A stretch of 64,000 nt of DNA, from contig BGZK01000102.1 in NCBI GenBank assembly GCA_005406025.1, positions 186,001 through 250,000 on the forward strand, given 5' to 3'. Positions 12,577 through 24,725 of the stretch are shown one piece after another. A model generated the notes under the pieces. That model saw only the letters and a program-made list of their open reading frames with translations. It had not been told where the DNA came from and made no database searches. Source of the DNA: Eumeta japonica (Eukaryota > Arthropoda > Insecta > Lepidoptera > Psychidae). Position 1 is the first letter of the stretch. Each line of letters starts with the position of its first letter. A program made the translations under genes and the position numbers.

Positions 12577-13493
12577 AATGCGTGTTAGATTCAGTCCAAA
12601 GCCATAATGGTGGGGACCATCGAAACATACAATTAAAGTGATTGATAAAACTCTAAATATTAAGCGAGCGAGTTTCCTGTACTCTATAAATGCGCTAAAA
12701 ACGTCCCGAGAAGAATTTTTCTTCTTTCAAAATTGCATCTGTATATTTAGCAGAAAACAAACATACATATGATAATCGTGACTAGAATATCTGTGCAGTT
12801 GCACAGACGTTAAAGAACGTTTGTAGATACTCAGTATTGACAGAGTAAACAGATTACCACATCCCGAATATGAGAAACAAGTCCGAGCAATTGGCGACTT
12901 GCGTAACTTACTCCCGTAGTTGAGCTCAGCAGCTCGGAAATAATTAGTGTTTTATTACTTGGCAGATTATAGCTATTTAAAAGGTCATCGAACCCAAAAA
13001 CGATTCCGTCTATTGTCCGAGAAAAATCTAGGGCATATTTCTTTCTTTGACAATACCTTTTGACTGAGTCGTTTGATTAAAACGGTGTGCCCTCACCGAC
13101 TTTGTCTTGTTATACTTTTTTATTATAATTCTTAAAGCAAAATTAGTTTGAAATGGATCAGTTTCAGTTCAAAAGTTTGTTCCAATAAATAATACAATAT
13201 TTCATTTCTTTTGTCTGCGACATATTTAAAATGGAGACGCGCAAAAACCACGCAAAATCGTGTACACGAGCGCGCACAACTTTTAAAATGGTCAAACTCA
13301 ATTCATAGAAATATTAACAATCGATAGGGATTTAATTTTTTGTTGGGCTGAAAACGGTGAATTATCAAAAAATTGTTTTTCTTAGTGAGACGTTGGAAAC
13401 ATTATAAACATCTCACTTTTATCAGTTCATACAAAAGGAACTGTTCGACACAGATGTTCAGCTTCGCCCCACAGGCGTGCAATACAGCGACCG
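12577..13493. other. Unassigned AT-rich DNA
   Basis: No exon is seen. A short stem near 12712-12728 ('gaagaatttttcttc') is present. CpG content rises towards the start of the TIR element at 13494. Confidence 0.4.
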
Positions 13494-13678
13494 GGGGCCT
13501 TATTACGTAAAAGTAGAAATCGATTGCGATTCCGGAATCGATTTGTGAGTCGAAATTGTTAGGTATAAAAAAATGTTATTTTTATACGCAATTTTGAGTG
13601 ACTTTAAAGAGTCAGATTAAATTTAAACTTTGCGCACTTATTGAGGACCGATAGCTGTACAATAATATGGTATAAATG

Positions 13679-14072
13679 AACTGATCTGATGAATGAGCCA
13701 GAAGGTAGGCACAGGAACACTATAACGGAATAACATATCCTAGTCGTATTTGAGCTTGTTAGAGTTCTCTTGAGATGTACTCTCAACCATGAGTGACTTT
13801 CAGGGTCTGATGATGGAGCCGGAAGGTAAGCACTAGTACTCCATAATAGAACAACGTAACTTAGTCATATGTGTTCTTAATAGATTTTTTTTTAAGTGGA
13901 CTTTGGCCATAATTGGCTTTCAGGGTCTGATGATGGAGCCCGACGGTTGGTACCGGAATTAACATATCATAACGGAACAATATATCCTAACCATATTTGG
14001 GCTTGTTGGAATGGCTCTGAAATGGATTTTGACCACGATTGACTTTCAGGGTCTGACGATGAAGCTTCCAAA
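13679..14072 (-). repeat. Left half of inverted minisatellite, 120-bp units
   Basis: The marker 'cagggtctgatgatggagcc' or a variant recurs at 13801, 13921 and 14047 (120-126-bp spacing), with a diverged start near 13681. Units run in the opposite orientation to 14074-14700. Each carries 'ggaaggta', 'aacaa.gta.c' and 'gactttggcca' segments. Confidence 0.9.
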
Positions 14073-14700
14073 CTTCCAGCTCTGTTATCAGACCCTGAAA
14101 GCCAATCATGGTCAAAGTGTTTTCCACGAGAATATCAACAAGTCCAAACATGGCTAGGTTGCGTTGTTCCATTATGAAGTACTAGCGTCTACCTTCCGGT
14201 TCCATCATCAGACCCTGGAAACCAATCACGGTTAAAGTCCATTCCAAGACAATTCCAACAACCGCAAACACCGCTTGGATATGTTGTCCTATTATAGAGT
14301 ACTAGTGCTTACCTTCCAGCTGCATCATCAGACCCTGAAAATCGTTCATGGTCAAAGTACATCTTAAGACGATTTCTACAAGACCAAACACGGTCAGGAT
14401 ACGTTGTTTTATTATGGGTTCCTGTGTTTACCTTCTGGCTCCATCATCAGATCCTGAAAGCCAATATGGTCAAAGTCCATTTAAAAATTCCATGAAGCCC
14501 AAATAAGACTAGACTACGTTGTTCTATTATGGAGTGCTAGTGCTTACCTTCCGTCTCCATCATCAGACCCTGAAAATCACTCATGGTGAGAGTACATCTC
14601 AAGACAACTCTAACAAGCTCAAACACGTCTAGGATATGTTATTCCATTTTGGAATTCCTGTGCCTACCTTCTAGCTCCATCATCAGATCAGTCCAATTAT
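14073..14700 (+). repeat. Right half of inverted minisatellite, 120-bp units
   Basis: The marker 'catcatcagaccctgaaa' or a variant ends at 14100, 14220, 14340, 14459 and 14575, with a partial unit near 14690, giving 116-120-bp spacing. Units diverge by perhaps 10-20 per cent by eye. The 61-codon minus-strand frame here is a product of the repeat. Confidence 0.9.
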
Positions 14701-15084
14701 ACCATATTATTGTAAATTTTTAGGTCCTCGATAAATGTGTAAAGATTTTGTGTAATCTAACGATTTACATAAAAAAAATAATTATTCACTTTGTATGAAA
14801 TACGAATGACGGAAAATCGATTGTAAATCGCTTGAGAATCGCTATAGACCAGTCTTCGGTTTGAGAGCGTAATTCTCGAATAATTGCGAAATCGCGATCC
14901 CTAACGATTTTTGAATTCAAATATGCGATTAAATTTCATTATTATAATTTAGTGATTTCATTGTAGAGGCAACACTGTTAATAGAAAGACAATTAGTATT
15001 TCGAAATATCAACTTGGGAATTAGTAAAATAAATTTAAAATCCTGCGAAATCAGAAATTGATTTCTTTTAGGTAATAAGGCCCC

Positions 15085-15699
15085 GGGGCGAGCGCACGCA
15101 CACGCGATTGTTGGCGCAACGGAGCCAATTCGTAGTGGGCCTATGAAGCTACGGATCGTCCAGTGATTTGATGATCTACGATTTTGCTATTTTGTGTTAA
15201 GTGAAGTTTAAATATTAAATTTGTATTTTGAACTATAAAAAAACTAAAGGTGTGCATATGTTTTTTTCTGTACCTTTCATGTATTAGTCAATTTATTGCG
15301 CTATGTATTATGTATTTAAAAACTACTTACGGGTAGTATATCTTTATATAGATATTTCTTGTGCACATGTGTTTGTCTTTGAACTCTTAAATGCATGGAT
15401 TAATTATGATGAAACTTTTTGTGTGTTTGTAGGGCTCTGAACGGCTTCAATTCACAATTGCAACTGGTAGGTAGCGCTGGGATCGTGTTATAGCATTTTT
15501 TTTATATTTTTTGTAGAATTTGTTTTTCGCATATCAGAACACATAAGCCTAAAATTTCACCTACCATCACTTCCCACCGCTTCCCGTATACTTTAAAAGT
15601 GAATAAATGCCTCTTAAAGTTTTCTGAGAAAATAATGAATGATTGAACGTCTAAGAATAATTCGTAGGTATGTTTGTGTACCACAAACGGCACTAATAT
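15085..15699. other. Unassigned DNA
   Basis: A CpG patch at 15085-15160 flanks the TIR element; the rest is AT-rich. No exon is seen. Confidence 0.4.
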
Positions 15700-16492
15700 C
15701 GAACTTTGTGGTACCTGACGTACACATTAACAAGTAAGCGAGTCATATGCGTCGTAGAATGGTCCGAAATTTATCTGTCCGTCCGTCCGTCTGTATGTCA
15801 CAAGCATTTTATTCAAAGACTACTTGACGTATATTGATGAAATTTATTGTGTAGGTGTTTTATATAAGTCCCTACTCAGTTTTGGTCATTGAATAACAAA
15901 AATAAATATATCTAGGGCGGCACTCTATATAATAGACGCTGAAATAATTTTTTTTCAGGAAACATCAACGTGTGGCACATATTTCGACAGTTGTTTTAAA
16001 AAATATTTAAGTTTTGTAAGCAATTTTTCTGATAACGTGAATAATTTCGGAAATAATCGCTCCGAAATTAGCAGAAATTGAGTCGCTCCCCCTCTATTTT
16101 CTAAACCGTATATCCGAAAATATGAAAAAAAAATGATTAAGGTAACGCTTAATAAACACTTTCACAGAAAATTATTTTGAATATGATCCGATATATTGTT
16201 TTTGAATTATTGCCGATAAACTGGGCTTTTCAACAAAAGGACGTAAGTACCATGAAAATACGGTCTTTTTGCTTATGAATTTGGGTTTACATTAGTTTAA
16301 TAGTAATAGTCGACATACCTACTTGTTTTTCTAGTTATAGGCGACTAAAGCGCTGATAATTATTCTGTGCGGTAAACGTGGAAAAAGTGTTTAACGTACT
16401 TTTTTCGTCTTTAGTGCATTTCTTTGTAATAATGGCTTCGGAACCCTACCATGAGCATGGTCCGACATGCACTTGGCCAGTTTTTTTTTAAT
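15700..16492 (+). repeat. Abundant lepidopteran repeat, plus orientation
   Basis: Near the left end 'ctgtccgtccgtccgtctgt' (15775-15794), and at the right end 'ggaaccctaccatgagcatg' followed by 'cacttggccagtttttttt'. This arrangement is the hallmark of a very common lepidopteran interspersed family. It has no open frame. The left boundary is approximate. Confidence 0.65.
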
Positions 16493-18173
16493 TTTGAGTT
16501 AAGCAACAGCAAATCACACAACGACAAAACGAAAAGACTGAAATGTCAAATTTGGTACATAGTTTATCGATAAGGCATAAGCCAACGTCCAGGTGGGACA
16601 ACATCTGTCGGGTCCGTTAGCACGGTTATAATATTGTGTCAAGTTTTTATCACCCTATTGATTACGTTTGCTCCTTCCAAGCTACGAGTTATCCACCCCC
16701 CACACGAGTTAAGAGCTACAAGCGATTGTGTCATCAACGTGTTGACAAAATCCGGAGTCGACGGCTTAAGATCGGATCTGATCTCAGTTCGAACAAGGAA
16801 AGTTGATTTTTGACGCTGAGATTAAAATCTTAGCTTAAAATTCAGAAGCCTAAAAAACATACAATGCTTGAGGAAGTACTGAATTTTTGAAATAATTTTA
16901 AATTTTTGGAAAAAGAAATATACATAGATTACATCAATTAAAAAGTTTCGTGTCGAGGGTCTCAATTTTCAGCGACGTTTACCTATTTTTGATGTAATAA
17001 GACGTTGTATGCAGCCTTACTCTACATAAAGCAGTTTTGCCTGAATTAACTATGCGAAGCGAAAATAATATCTAACCTATGGTATGCAGTCTTGCACGCA
17101 GTCGGAGCGCTCGCGCAATATTCTGATTGGCTGTCGGGTTACAAACAGTTTAAGGTTAGACTGGACTTTACAAAACACATCAAAATATGTTTTCTAAACT
17201 GCAAGGCGAGAATTTTTTAACAGTTTTAATTAAAACTTTTTAAAAACTAGAACAGGTTACTTATAATGTATGCCAGTTGATCCAATAGCATACGTAACTT
17301 CATTTTTTTCTGATGCATGTTGTGGTCTTCTGGGAGAAATCAATTTTTCACTATTAAACATTTTATTTACTATAAGGGTTAGAACTTACAAATGTAACTA
17401 TTGAATTGCTACAACATTTTTTAGTAAAATGATTTCATATTCGTTTTTTAACAATTTTGTACAAATTATTAATAAGTAAATAATTATTTATTATGCTGAA
17501 ACTAAAATTTTCCCTTGACAAGTATATAGTCCGTATGTAAAAATAATAAATTACAGATTTTTGTGCACTGCTCCACTTTTAGAAAAGCAATATTCATTAA
17601 ACTGTAAGAGACAAGTAAATATTGTATAACTCAGTAAAGTTTTAATAAGATTATACCTTTTAGAAAATAAAATTATCAAGGACATTTTTTGCAACCTTTT
17701 GAAATACAAGAACGTCTCGCTTAGAAAATTGCATCACAGCGGGTATTAATTAAAAATACCTACAATTTAAATGAAAAGCTTCGAATTCAAATCCTTTTCC
17801 ATAATTATTCTTAGCTGCGCCCGCTGCTTTTCATTTCATAATTTAATCAAAGTAAATTAGAACATTTTGCTGAAAGCTTGTCTTTCTTAATACAGATTTA
17901 TTAAAGTCTTAAAGGTCACTCCTCGAAGGATATCCGACGATAGTGGGCAGAAAAGGGACTCGCCCTGTCTGGCCCTAATCCTTGAATTAATGTAGTATGA
18001 GCGTAATGCTGAATGGAATCATTTATTTGATTGCCTCTAGCTGCTTCTGCCATTCCGTGAAAATTTAAGGTAACTGTATGTATGAAATTATAGACATTGC
18101 TGCATATAATTTACATAAGAAAGAATAAAAAAAAATGCGATGCCAATTTTAGAATAAGAATTATTATTATTAT
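16493..18173. other. Unassigned AT-rich DNA
   Basis: No exon is seen. The moderately GC-rich patch at 16580-16800 and the one at 17930-18050 contain no long frame; either may be an old repeat. Confidence 0.35.
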
Positions 18174-18310
18174 AAACTCACGCCTGTTTCCCAGAAGGTT
18201 AGATAGAGACTACGGATTTGCTCGTGGTATGGACATTTGCATACCTCTTTTGCTTTCTTACTTCTCTTCATGTTTCGCAAGAACTCTCTCATCTTCTGTG
18301 CATCAGTCAC
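18174..18310 (+). repeat. Non-LTR element fragment ('gtttcccagaagg' type)
   Basis: Contains 'cacgcctgtttcccagaagg' and 'gatagagactacggattt', matching a segment that I recall from abundant lepidopteran LINE 3' regions. A related fragment lies at 49195-49560. The 113-codon frame through it is not a gene. Confidence 0.5.
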
Positions 18311-18596
18311 GCTTTCGCTTACTTCAAACACCACAAACTTATAATTGGCTAATATTTACCTCTTTTCTTAACAGAATTATTCAATTTCGAACCAAAGACT
18401 ACTTTATCGTTGGCATACATGAGACATTTAACATTTAATTCACCCATTCGTAGTAAATATTCGAGCCCTTTGAAAACATGCGAACACAAAACAGTTATCT
18501 ATGAATAGAGCGAACAGTTATGGTGAAACTCTTTGCCCTATATCTATAAGAAACATCTTTGTCCTATATTTCTAGAGATTTTTTATAGCATTATCA

Positions 18597-18950
18597 AGGG
18601 GCGAACGAGCATACAAGCCACCAGAGTATAGGTGGTCACCGCCACCCATGGACACTCGCGACTACGGAAAAGTCACCAGTGCGTTGTCAGCCTCTTGCGC
18701 AGGAGTAGGATATCTGATGAAGGAAGGAGTGGGGTGACGGATAGGGATGGAGGGTGGTTGGGGGATGATGCAGCGATTAGTGGGGGACTGGACCACCGGA
18801 ACCCTCACTCACTAGACGAAATTTAACAGTAGAAAACGTTACTTATGCCTGTATCTTGTGAGTGTCTGTAGTATTGCACCGGTCAAGCTGGCACGTTTAC
18901 GTGCTGCAGCCAAGTTGAACATACCATGGTTCTGCCATGGTATCACAATA
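18597..18950 (-). repeat. LINE-tail-like repeat, minus orientation
   Basis: 'cgaacgagcatacaagccac', then 'ccaccgccacccatggacac', then 'aaaagtcaccagtgcgttgt' and 'aggagtaggatatctgatga' match, in order, the copies at 37712 and 58298 and the reverse complement of 7885-8125. Similarity to the 58298 copy continues past 18800 ('gaacc/gaaactctcactcac' region). A 9-bp stem (ATACCATGG/CCATGGTAT, 18921-18943) lies at its right edge. Confidence 0.65.
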
Positions 18951-19041
18951 CCAAATCAGTCAGTGTTCGTCCGCGCACTCTGAACAGAAATTGCAGCATT
19001 CTTATCAATCCGTTAGTCACACCATGCAAAGATAAGATTTT

Positions 19042-19385
19042 TCATAGATTGGTTTTTTCCCCTGGATCATGAGCTTTTTTCAAATCTATGAAAATAAAGA
19101 CGATCTCGTGGACTTTGGACAAAAATCTTTTAATGACGTTTCGTAGGAAAAAACTCGGTTCATATACCCCATCCCTTTTCCAAAATCCCGCTTGCTCATT
19201 CCTTATTTTATTTTCAGTCTCGTCCGCAACCTTTTCGATAATAATTTTCACATACAGTTCGCCAACGACGCCGAGGAGAGTTATAGGGCGGTAATATCCG
19301 CAAACCCGCCGTGAGCCTTTCCCGTTACAGAAGGGTACAATGTCGATTTTACACCAATCATTAGGCTACTAATGATTGGTGTAAA
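19042..19385 (-). pseudogene. Non-LTR reverse-transcriptase fragment
   Basis: Reading minus strand from 19385: NDWCKIDIVPF, NGKGSRRVCGYYRPITLLG, ELYVKIIIEKVADETE, NEQAGFWK and FIDLKKAHD. These are fingers/palm motifs of LINE reverse transcriptase (the 'NYRPI.LL', 'EQAGFR.G' and 'F.DL.KA.D' blocks). The YADD catalytic motif is not present, the 'GRS' part of the GFR block is altered, and a stop follows at 19042. Its upstream end stops at a perfect 17-bp snap-back hairpin (19348-19385). It is a dead fragment. Confidence 0.8.
19348..19385. repeat. Perfect 17-bp hairpin at LINE break point
   Basis: Arms 19348-19364 and 19369-19385 are exact reverse complements with loop GCTA. The left arm codes in frame for the LINE (TNDWCK); the right arm is an inverted copy of it. 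This looks like a snap-back or template switch at the point where the LINE is broken. Confidence 0.85.
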
Positions 19386-21620
19386 GCGGATGACGGCTTT
19401 TCGGGCACTAATTAAAGAGCAGGTATGCTAGACTAGGCCAAAGGTACGACTAAGAAGTGCCCATCTTTTTCGTTTAATCAAAAAATGACAATCATGTTTT
19501 TAATTTTTGCATTTATTATTCAACACAACATTTTTAATAATTTATCTACTGTATTTTTATTGACTTATTGAACTCACAATCGGAATGTTAAAATGATAGC
19601 TTTGTTTGCCTTAGTTATATCCGGGGCCTTAGTGATATATGCATATATTTTTCTGCTAAAACAGACGAATGAGGTTAAGAAAACTGATTTGAAGAATTCT
19701 ATAAGCTTACAACCGGACACAACTATCGATCGACCTTGCTTCTGCTTCTTAAGAAGTTCCCAGCGCTAACATGGAACTGATATAAGAACAGTTACATGTT
19801 ATTAATCACCTTTGTCCCTGTCAGCTATTTTCAACTGTTACAAGCTGACATTGATATTTATAAATTGTGGTTTGAAATCAGTAATGCGAAAATACACATT
19901 ACAAATCCTAAAAGTCTGATGTCTGTGTAACGTTGATTTTAATTTCACCACATAAACAACATTTCTTTACGCTTTACATACATCTGCCGGATATTGATAA
20001 CCTTGTACAGACTAATATCTCGGATATTCTGCTTGTAATGTTGAGTCAATTTCATTTCGAGGAACTGTAGTTTTTCTGATATCAGGTTTTTGTGCCGATG
20101 TTTATAACTAGCTAAAGAAGTACTCGATCTGCTCCAAAATTTCCGGTTTCAGTGACGCGATTTAGCCCTTATCAGTTTTTGGCTTTGTCATCTGGTTTTT
20201 TCGTCGTTGTTTTGCGCAATCACCCCTGCGATATACTTTGTGTTGTAGCGACGTATTGTAGTTTCGCACAGCCCTCGAAATCTATTGAGGCGTCTAATAA
20301 TCAGATAGATATTGAAGATTATCAACTTATATTTCGTCTTTTTGTCATTAAATTTAGAATATCACTAGATTTCCGCTCGCGGTCTCGCCCGCGTCGAATT
20401 CCGTCTGTGACATAAAAGGTTTTACAACAACTCGAGCCCTTTATTTATCGGTCCACTTACCCTCCAACCCATACGATCCTTTTGTAAATTTTTTGGTAAG
20501 TTGAGCGCGTCCTAATTAGGTCGAATTCAGGTTATCTTTTGAACATTGAACATTGAACAATGTCGTTCGTTTATATTGTGATGTTTAAAGATTTTCGACG
20601 CTAGCAATTATTATTTGCCTTCTTAATTCTCAGGCTATATCAATAAATGAAGGTAACTTTTTTCCTGACATCCGACTTAAGTTAAACAAAGCTATGCTTT
20701 ACCTATCCGTGAAAACCGCCTTAAAATATGTTCCTGACAGATAAACAAAAAAAAGTTAAAAACCATTATTTTCTCTTGTATTACCATTCTGTTATAGTTC
20801 CCTCTTCATTTATCATACATATCTACCTTCAATGTACAGACACACCTTTTATTTTATTGTATGTGTAGGTTAGAGACTTTATAACTTTCGTTTAAAAAAA
20901 AAAATAAACAGAAGTCACAAACTCTTTAATAATACACTAAAATTAATAATCATATAAAAAAATGATTAAATACATATTTGCTAAAAATGTAAGCATTTAT
21001 TTTATAATTGGAATTTGTCAAATAAGGTCTATAATTAGACGACCTCAACTTTTTTAAACACATTACTTTACCGATCAATTGTTAGGGTTACTTATTATTA
21101 TAAGGATGTTGTTTCATATATGTGCCGAAAAGACTATGGCCACCGGGCATTTCGCTTTGATTTTAATGTGGATACAACTTAAAAATTTCACTTGTTTTAA
21201 TTATTTTCATTAATGACAAGAAACTACCAAATTAAAGCACTTATAACGCCTTAAAACACTCAACTAGGCGTTGACAAAAAGAAAATTTCGAAGACGCTAA
21301 AGAAGTGAAGACTAGTCAATACTACGACGATTCGTGCGAAAGCGTTGTTTAACGAGAAAAATTACATTTTTTTTTCCTTTCCAATTTCGTTTCGCTAGAC
21401 AATCACAAATCCAATAGTTCGAATTTTGGCACGGCGCTGCCTACTCGGGTCGCGCTCAAGAACGCCAGAAATTGGATATCGACGGCCGTGTTTATCCTCG
21501 TGTTTTGTTTCTCGGACAACTATTCAATGAAAACTCTTTCACATGAGGAATAATGGAATATTATTTTTCAGTGACTATGAAAATAACCGGAATTGCTTCA
21601 TTACGTTGATTCAGCGATGA
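19386..21620. other. Unassigned AT-rich DNA
   Basis: No exon supported. The 87-codon frame at 20152-20415 has no recognised motif. A slightly CpG-richer stretch lies at 20360-20410 and another at 21420-21500. Confidence 0.35.
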
Positions 21621-21635
21621 TGGTCGAGTGGTCGG

Positions 21636-21685
21636 TGTCATTGCATTTAACTATTATACTTTTATAATAGTTAAATGCAATGACA
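21636..21685. repeat. Perfect 23-bp hairpin, 4-nt loop
   Basis: Arms 21636-21658 and 21663-21685 are exact reverse complements around loop CTTT. It directly precedes repeat-like sequence ending in 'gcgggcgaaaccgcgggcgg' (21797-21816), a motif typical of the end of a lepidopteran interspersed repeat. A recent snap-back is likely, because arms this perfect would not persist without selection or recent origin. Confidence 0.85.
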
Positions 21686-21879
21686 AATATTCCTCTTTAG
21701 GAATAGACCAAAAGTACAGCCCGACTATCACAAAAGGCGGTACGGTAGCTGCTTTGCGTAAAGAGTGCGCCTTTCGACGTACAGCGTGGACATTCGCGGG
21801 CGAAACCGCGGGCGGAAGCTTGTAAGGCTATACGAAAGGCCAGAGTAATTATTTGAATAAACATAAAAAAAAATTAAAC

Positions 21880-22130
21880 GTCGTTGTCGATGACGTAATG
21901 GACCGCCGATTTTCTTTATAAGCCTTCGCCGCGGGGGGTCGCCGGGGCGCGTTTTTGGCGAAAAGGGAATCCGAGACTCTCCCTCCCTCTGCCCAAGGAG
22001 CAATTCGTAATCGGAGATTGAAAAGTTGTACATCGTCCGGGCCTGCGAATTCGTGTTCACTTTGAGGGTCCTGTTACTGGTGTCCAATTCTCGAGTAGTT
22101 CGATACTTCGTTGTTACCTTCCTAGGAATA
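21880..22130. other. CpG-rich island, candidate regulatory DNA
   Basis: Dense CpG sequence ('cgccgcggggggtcgccggg' near 21927) in AT-rich surroundings, with a TATA-like 'ctttataag' at 21914. The 146-codon minus-strand frame crossing it starts at TTG, runs into unrelated repeat tail and shows no family motif. Confidence 0.3.
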
Positions 22131-22229
22131 GTTTCATATGTCAACACGAAAGACATACTACGAATCAATGTTGCAATTTGAATGTAGACTCTATTGCAAT
22201 ACGTTAAGGTTGCCTACCGCTGTTTCAGA

Positions 22230-22480
22230 ATTTAAGCGCACGGATCCAAAGCCCTCATGCTGGCCCAGTGTCGGTTGGGTACTCCTGACGCCCACTGCTT
22301 TTACGTTGGCCAAGACCGACGCCTTAACCGTAGTCCGAGGTATGGAGCGAGTGATTCGATTTGACTTGATTTAAATATTCATCGGTCAATTCGCTCATGA
22401 TCAAGATCGAACCCGGTGCCTTCTTTTTTCAAGACAACGCTCTCAACGACTCTGGTATCATCGCCAACGAAGACCTTAGC
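22230..22480 (-). mobile_element. tRNA-derived SINE, copy 1
   Basis: On the minus strand a pol III B-box-like GGGTTCGATCT lies at 22404-22414, followed by 'gatcatgagcgaattgacc'. The body at 22290-22380 ('ggtatggagcgagtgattcg', 'tttgacttgattt') matches the copy at 63425-63710. The A-box region is diverged and may contain an insertion at 22420-22440. No intact tRNA can be folded, so it is a SINE and not a tRNA gene. Confidence 0.6.
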
Positions 22481-22960
22481 TTATTGTATGACCATTGTTA
22501 CCTTATCAGGTGTGCATAGAAAAAATAGGATTTCTTTGGAGATTAGTAATACTTCGAGAGCCGGAGATAGTCGAAGCGTATGATTAATTTCGTCCCTAAC
22601 GATGAAGATTTTGTTTCAGTGTTTATTTTTTGTCTTAAGATGGTAAAAGAAAAATATTTTGTACGATGTAAAGCGTGTCTTACTACAGCCCTCATACAAA
22701 ATACACATCAAAAACACATCATACAAAACACAACGACTTAAGTACGAGATATATTTCAAACTCAAATCCAAAATATATTTATTTCGTAGATAATAACACT
22801 TTGAAATACGTCATAATTTTTTTGATTGTTTACACTTTACCGCTCCTTCGGAAGAGAGTTTTCTCTCAAGAAGAGCGAACAAGAAACTAAAAGCAAGCTT
22901 TTCTCTAATTTCATCAGAAAACAAATATAAAACCATTGATGAGTGGAATAGCCAGGTAAA
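22481..22960. other. Unassigned AT-rich DNA
   Basis: Low-complexity 'cacatcatacaaaacaca'-type tracts near 22680-22740; no exon. The overlapping frames at 22675-23011 are composition artefacts. Confidence 0.4.
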
Positions 22961-23432
22961 AAAATTGGTTGCTTGTAAAGTCGGTATACGGGCGAAAGTT
23001 TTACGTGACAACGACTTTGAATGGTAAAATCATTTTAATGTGAATATTCATTCGTATAGTAGGAAGAAGGATGAAATAATAGTAACAATTTAAAACATTT
23101 ATTTATACAAAGAATTATATTTAAAACATTAATTTATACAAAGAATCTCGCACTGAATTTCATATTAACAAAATTTTATTTTTACCTTTACACATACATA
23201 CGTATTTATATACAAATATACATACAATAACTTGCAATACATTTGCAAGCTATGCACTAATTCTCTAGTGCTGCGCGCGCGGCAGACCGATCATAGTTGA
23301 GTGGGAGAGAGACGCAAGGCATTCGGCGGGCCTCTCTCTCGTTCGGTGACTCATCGTAACGTTACCGAGCGTTACACTTTTTCATAAGTGACTCCCAGCC
23401 GCAACCTAATTTAAGACGTTGTCACGTCAAAA
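22961..23432 (-). mobile_element. Family A asymmetric-TIR element, copy 2
   Basis: Full-length copy, nearly identical to 34976-35449 and 12111-12576. It keeps the left hairpin end and right end 'gacgttgtcacgtcaaaa'. The GC-rich part (about 23265-23400) contains 'ctgcgcgcgcggcagaccga' and a TGACTCA. Very low divergence among the copies implies recent amplification. Confidence 0.8.
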
Positions 23433-24489
23433 GTCGCGCCGCTTCTGTCCTTGGATAGTTGTCTTCTAAATATTCTGAAATCGTATTATAACCTTTTTTA
23501 CTGAGTGATTGTTTAAGGCGACTACACACTTCACTCAGTAGCCCATCCAAAAAAACTCTATTTTTCAAGTGATTTGTGAAAAATACAAACATATATCAGA
23601 AAGTAAAAAATAGACGCCCTAGATATTAATACAAGTTACCTACGAGAGTAAAAAAAATTTTTAACCATTTCATAAAAAAATGTTTGACAAAAACGATTTA
23701 AAAATTTTAAATCGAAATAAGTTTGAAACTCAAGTTGAGAGTTGCAATTATTATTATACGAGGGAAAACAGAAATTTCTTGTAGAGGACAGCTATTTTTC
23801 ACATTTTTAATTTATTCTACACAATTAGATAAATAAAATAAAATTACGAAGTAAAATATGCGCTTTTCATTTCATACCAAGGGAACAACGGCCTAACGTA
23901 GATAACTTGAGGATAATAATATTGTTTGCAAGCCCTCAGTTCGGCTCAAGTAGCCGATACATTCACACGTGGTTTTTGTATCTCTTATTCTGACGCTTAT
24001 CATGCTGAGTATTTGACTGATTTCTGTATGAAAACAAGAAAATATAAAAGAAATATTTTTACCTACTAACAATATGTGTATATCTTGTAAATAACAAATA
24101 TACATACAAATATACATATATAATGGGGCATTGATGCCTGATTTATCGTGTCAAAATCAAATAAAATATTTATTCATAACTAAAAAAACCTTTTTTACCC
24201 GACCTAATGGCATGGCGACGTTGATGGTCGTGTTTAAATTCATAAAAATTTTGATGTGCTTCTTTGCAATTATTAGCTTTCGTTCGATTTTGCATTCATA
24301 TATTAATAGGTTAATTGAGTAGGTTTCTTTGTTATTTTTTTGATTGGCACTGACTCTAAAAAATAACTCTTTATAAATATTAAATAGATATATAAGTATC
24401 AATAATTTTGTTGATTGTCCTTTAAGGCTCTTTCTTTGAAGTAATTTAAATATTATTTATTACTTTTTAGTTTAAGTTTGTACAGGTAG
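23433..24489. other. Unassigned AT-rich DNA
   Basis: No exon is seen; poly-A/T runs and small frames only. Confidence 0.4.
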
Positions 24490-24725
24490 ATATAGTTTTG
24501 AAGTGGGTTTTTGTTTTTTTTATTAATTTTATATTTCAATTTTCTTACAAAAAGCGCTGGATTGATTTTGATAAAATTTATATGGGACCACTTCTGCAGT
24601 ATGCTCTACCAATTAAAAACAAATCATTACAATCGATTCATAATGGGTGGAATGATCGTGTAACAAACATACAAAAAACGTACAGTCGAATTGAGAACCT
24701 CCTCCTTTTTTGAAGTCGGTAAAAA
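24490..24725 (+). repeat. Interspersed repeat ending in 'tttttgaagtcggtaaaaa'
   Basis: The stretch ends 'gagaacctcctccttttttg' then 'aagtcggt' and an A-tract. It contains 'ttgattttgataaaattta', wording I know from a widespread insect repeat tail. The left boundary is uncertain. The 71-codon frame here is repeat-derived. Confidence 0.5.

Larger units (their letters stand above)
13494..15084. mobile_element. Nested palindromic TIR element with inverted 120-bp arrays
   Basis: The ends 'ggggccttattacgtaaaag' (13494-13513) and 'ttaggtaataaggcccc' (15068-15084) are inverted repeats, and similarity continues inward ('agaaatcgatt' against 'aaattgatttct'). Further in, 'acaataatatggtata' near 13658 is repeated inverted near 14700. 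The core is two tandem arrays in opposite orientation, meeting near 14073. There is no transposase, so it is non-autonomous. The superfamily is not assigned, and target duplications could not be resolved in the GC-rich flanks. Confidence 0.75.

Noticed and set aside
13680..14700. CRISPR-like array
   Set aside because: The 120-bp units are contiguous, without unique spacers, and they invert in the middle; the genome is an animal's.
18097..18438. 113-codon plus-strand frame
   Set aside because: Runs through a LINE-derived repeat fragment; AT-rich, no family match.
21728..22168. Longest open frame in the window (146 codons, minus strand)
   Set aside because: Starts at TTG, crosses a CpG island and a repeat tail, and shows no domain or signal peptide. 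No splice context.
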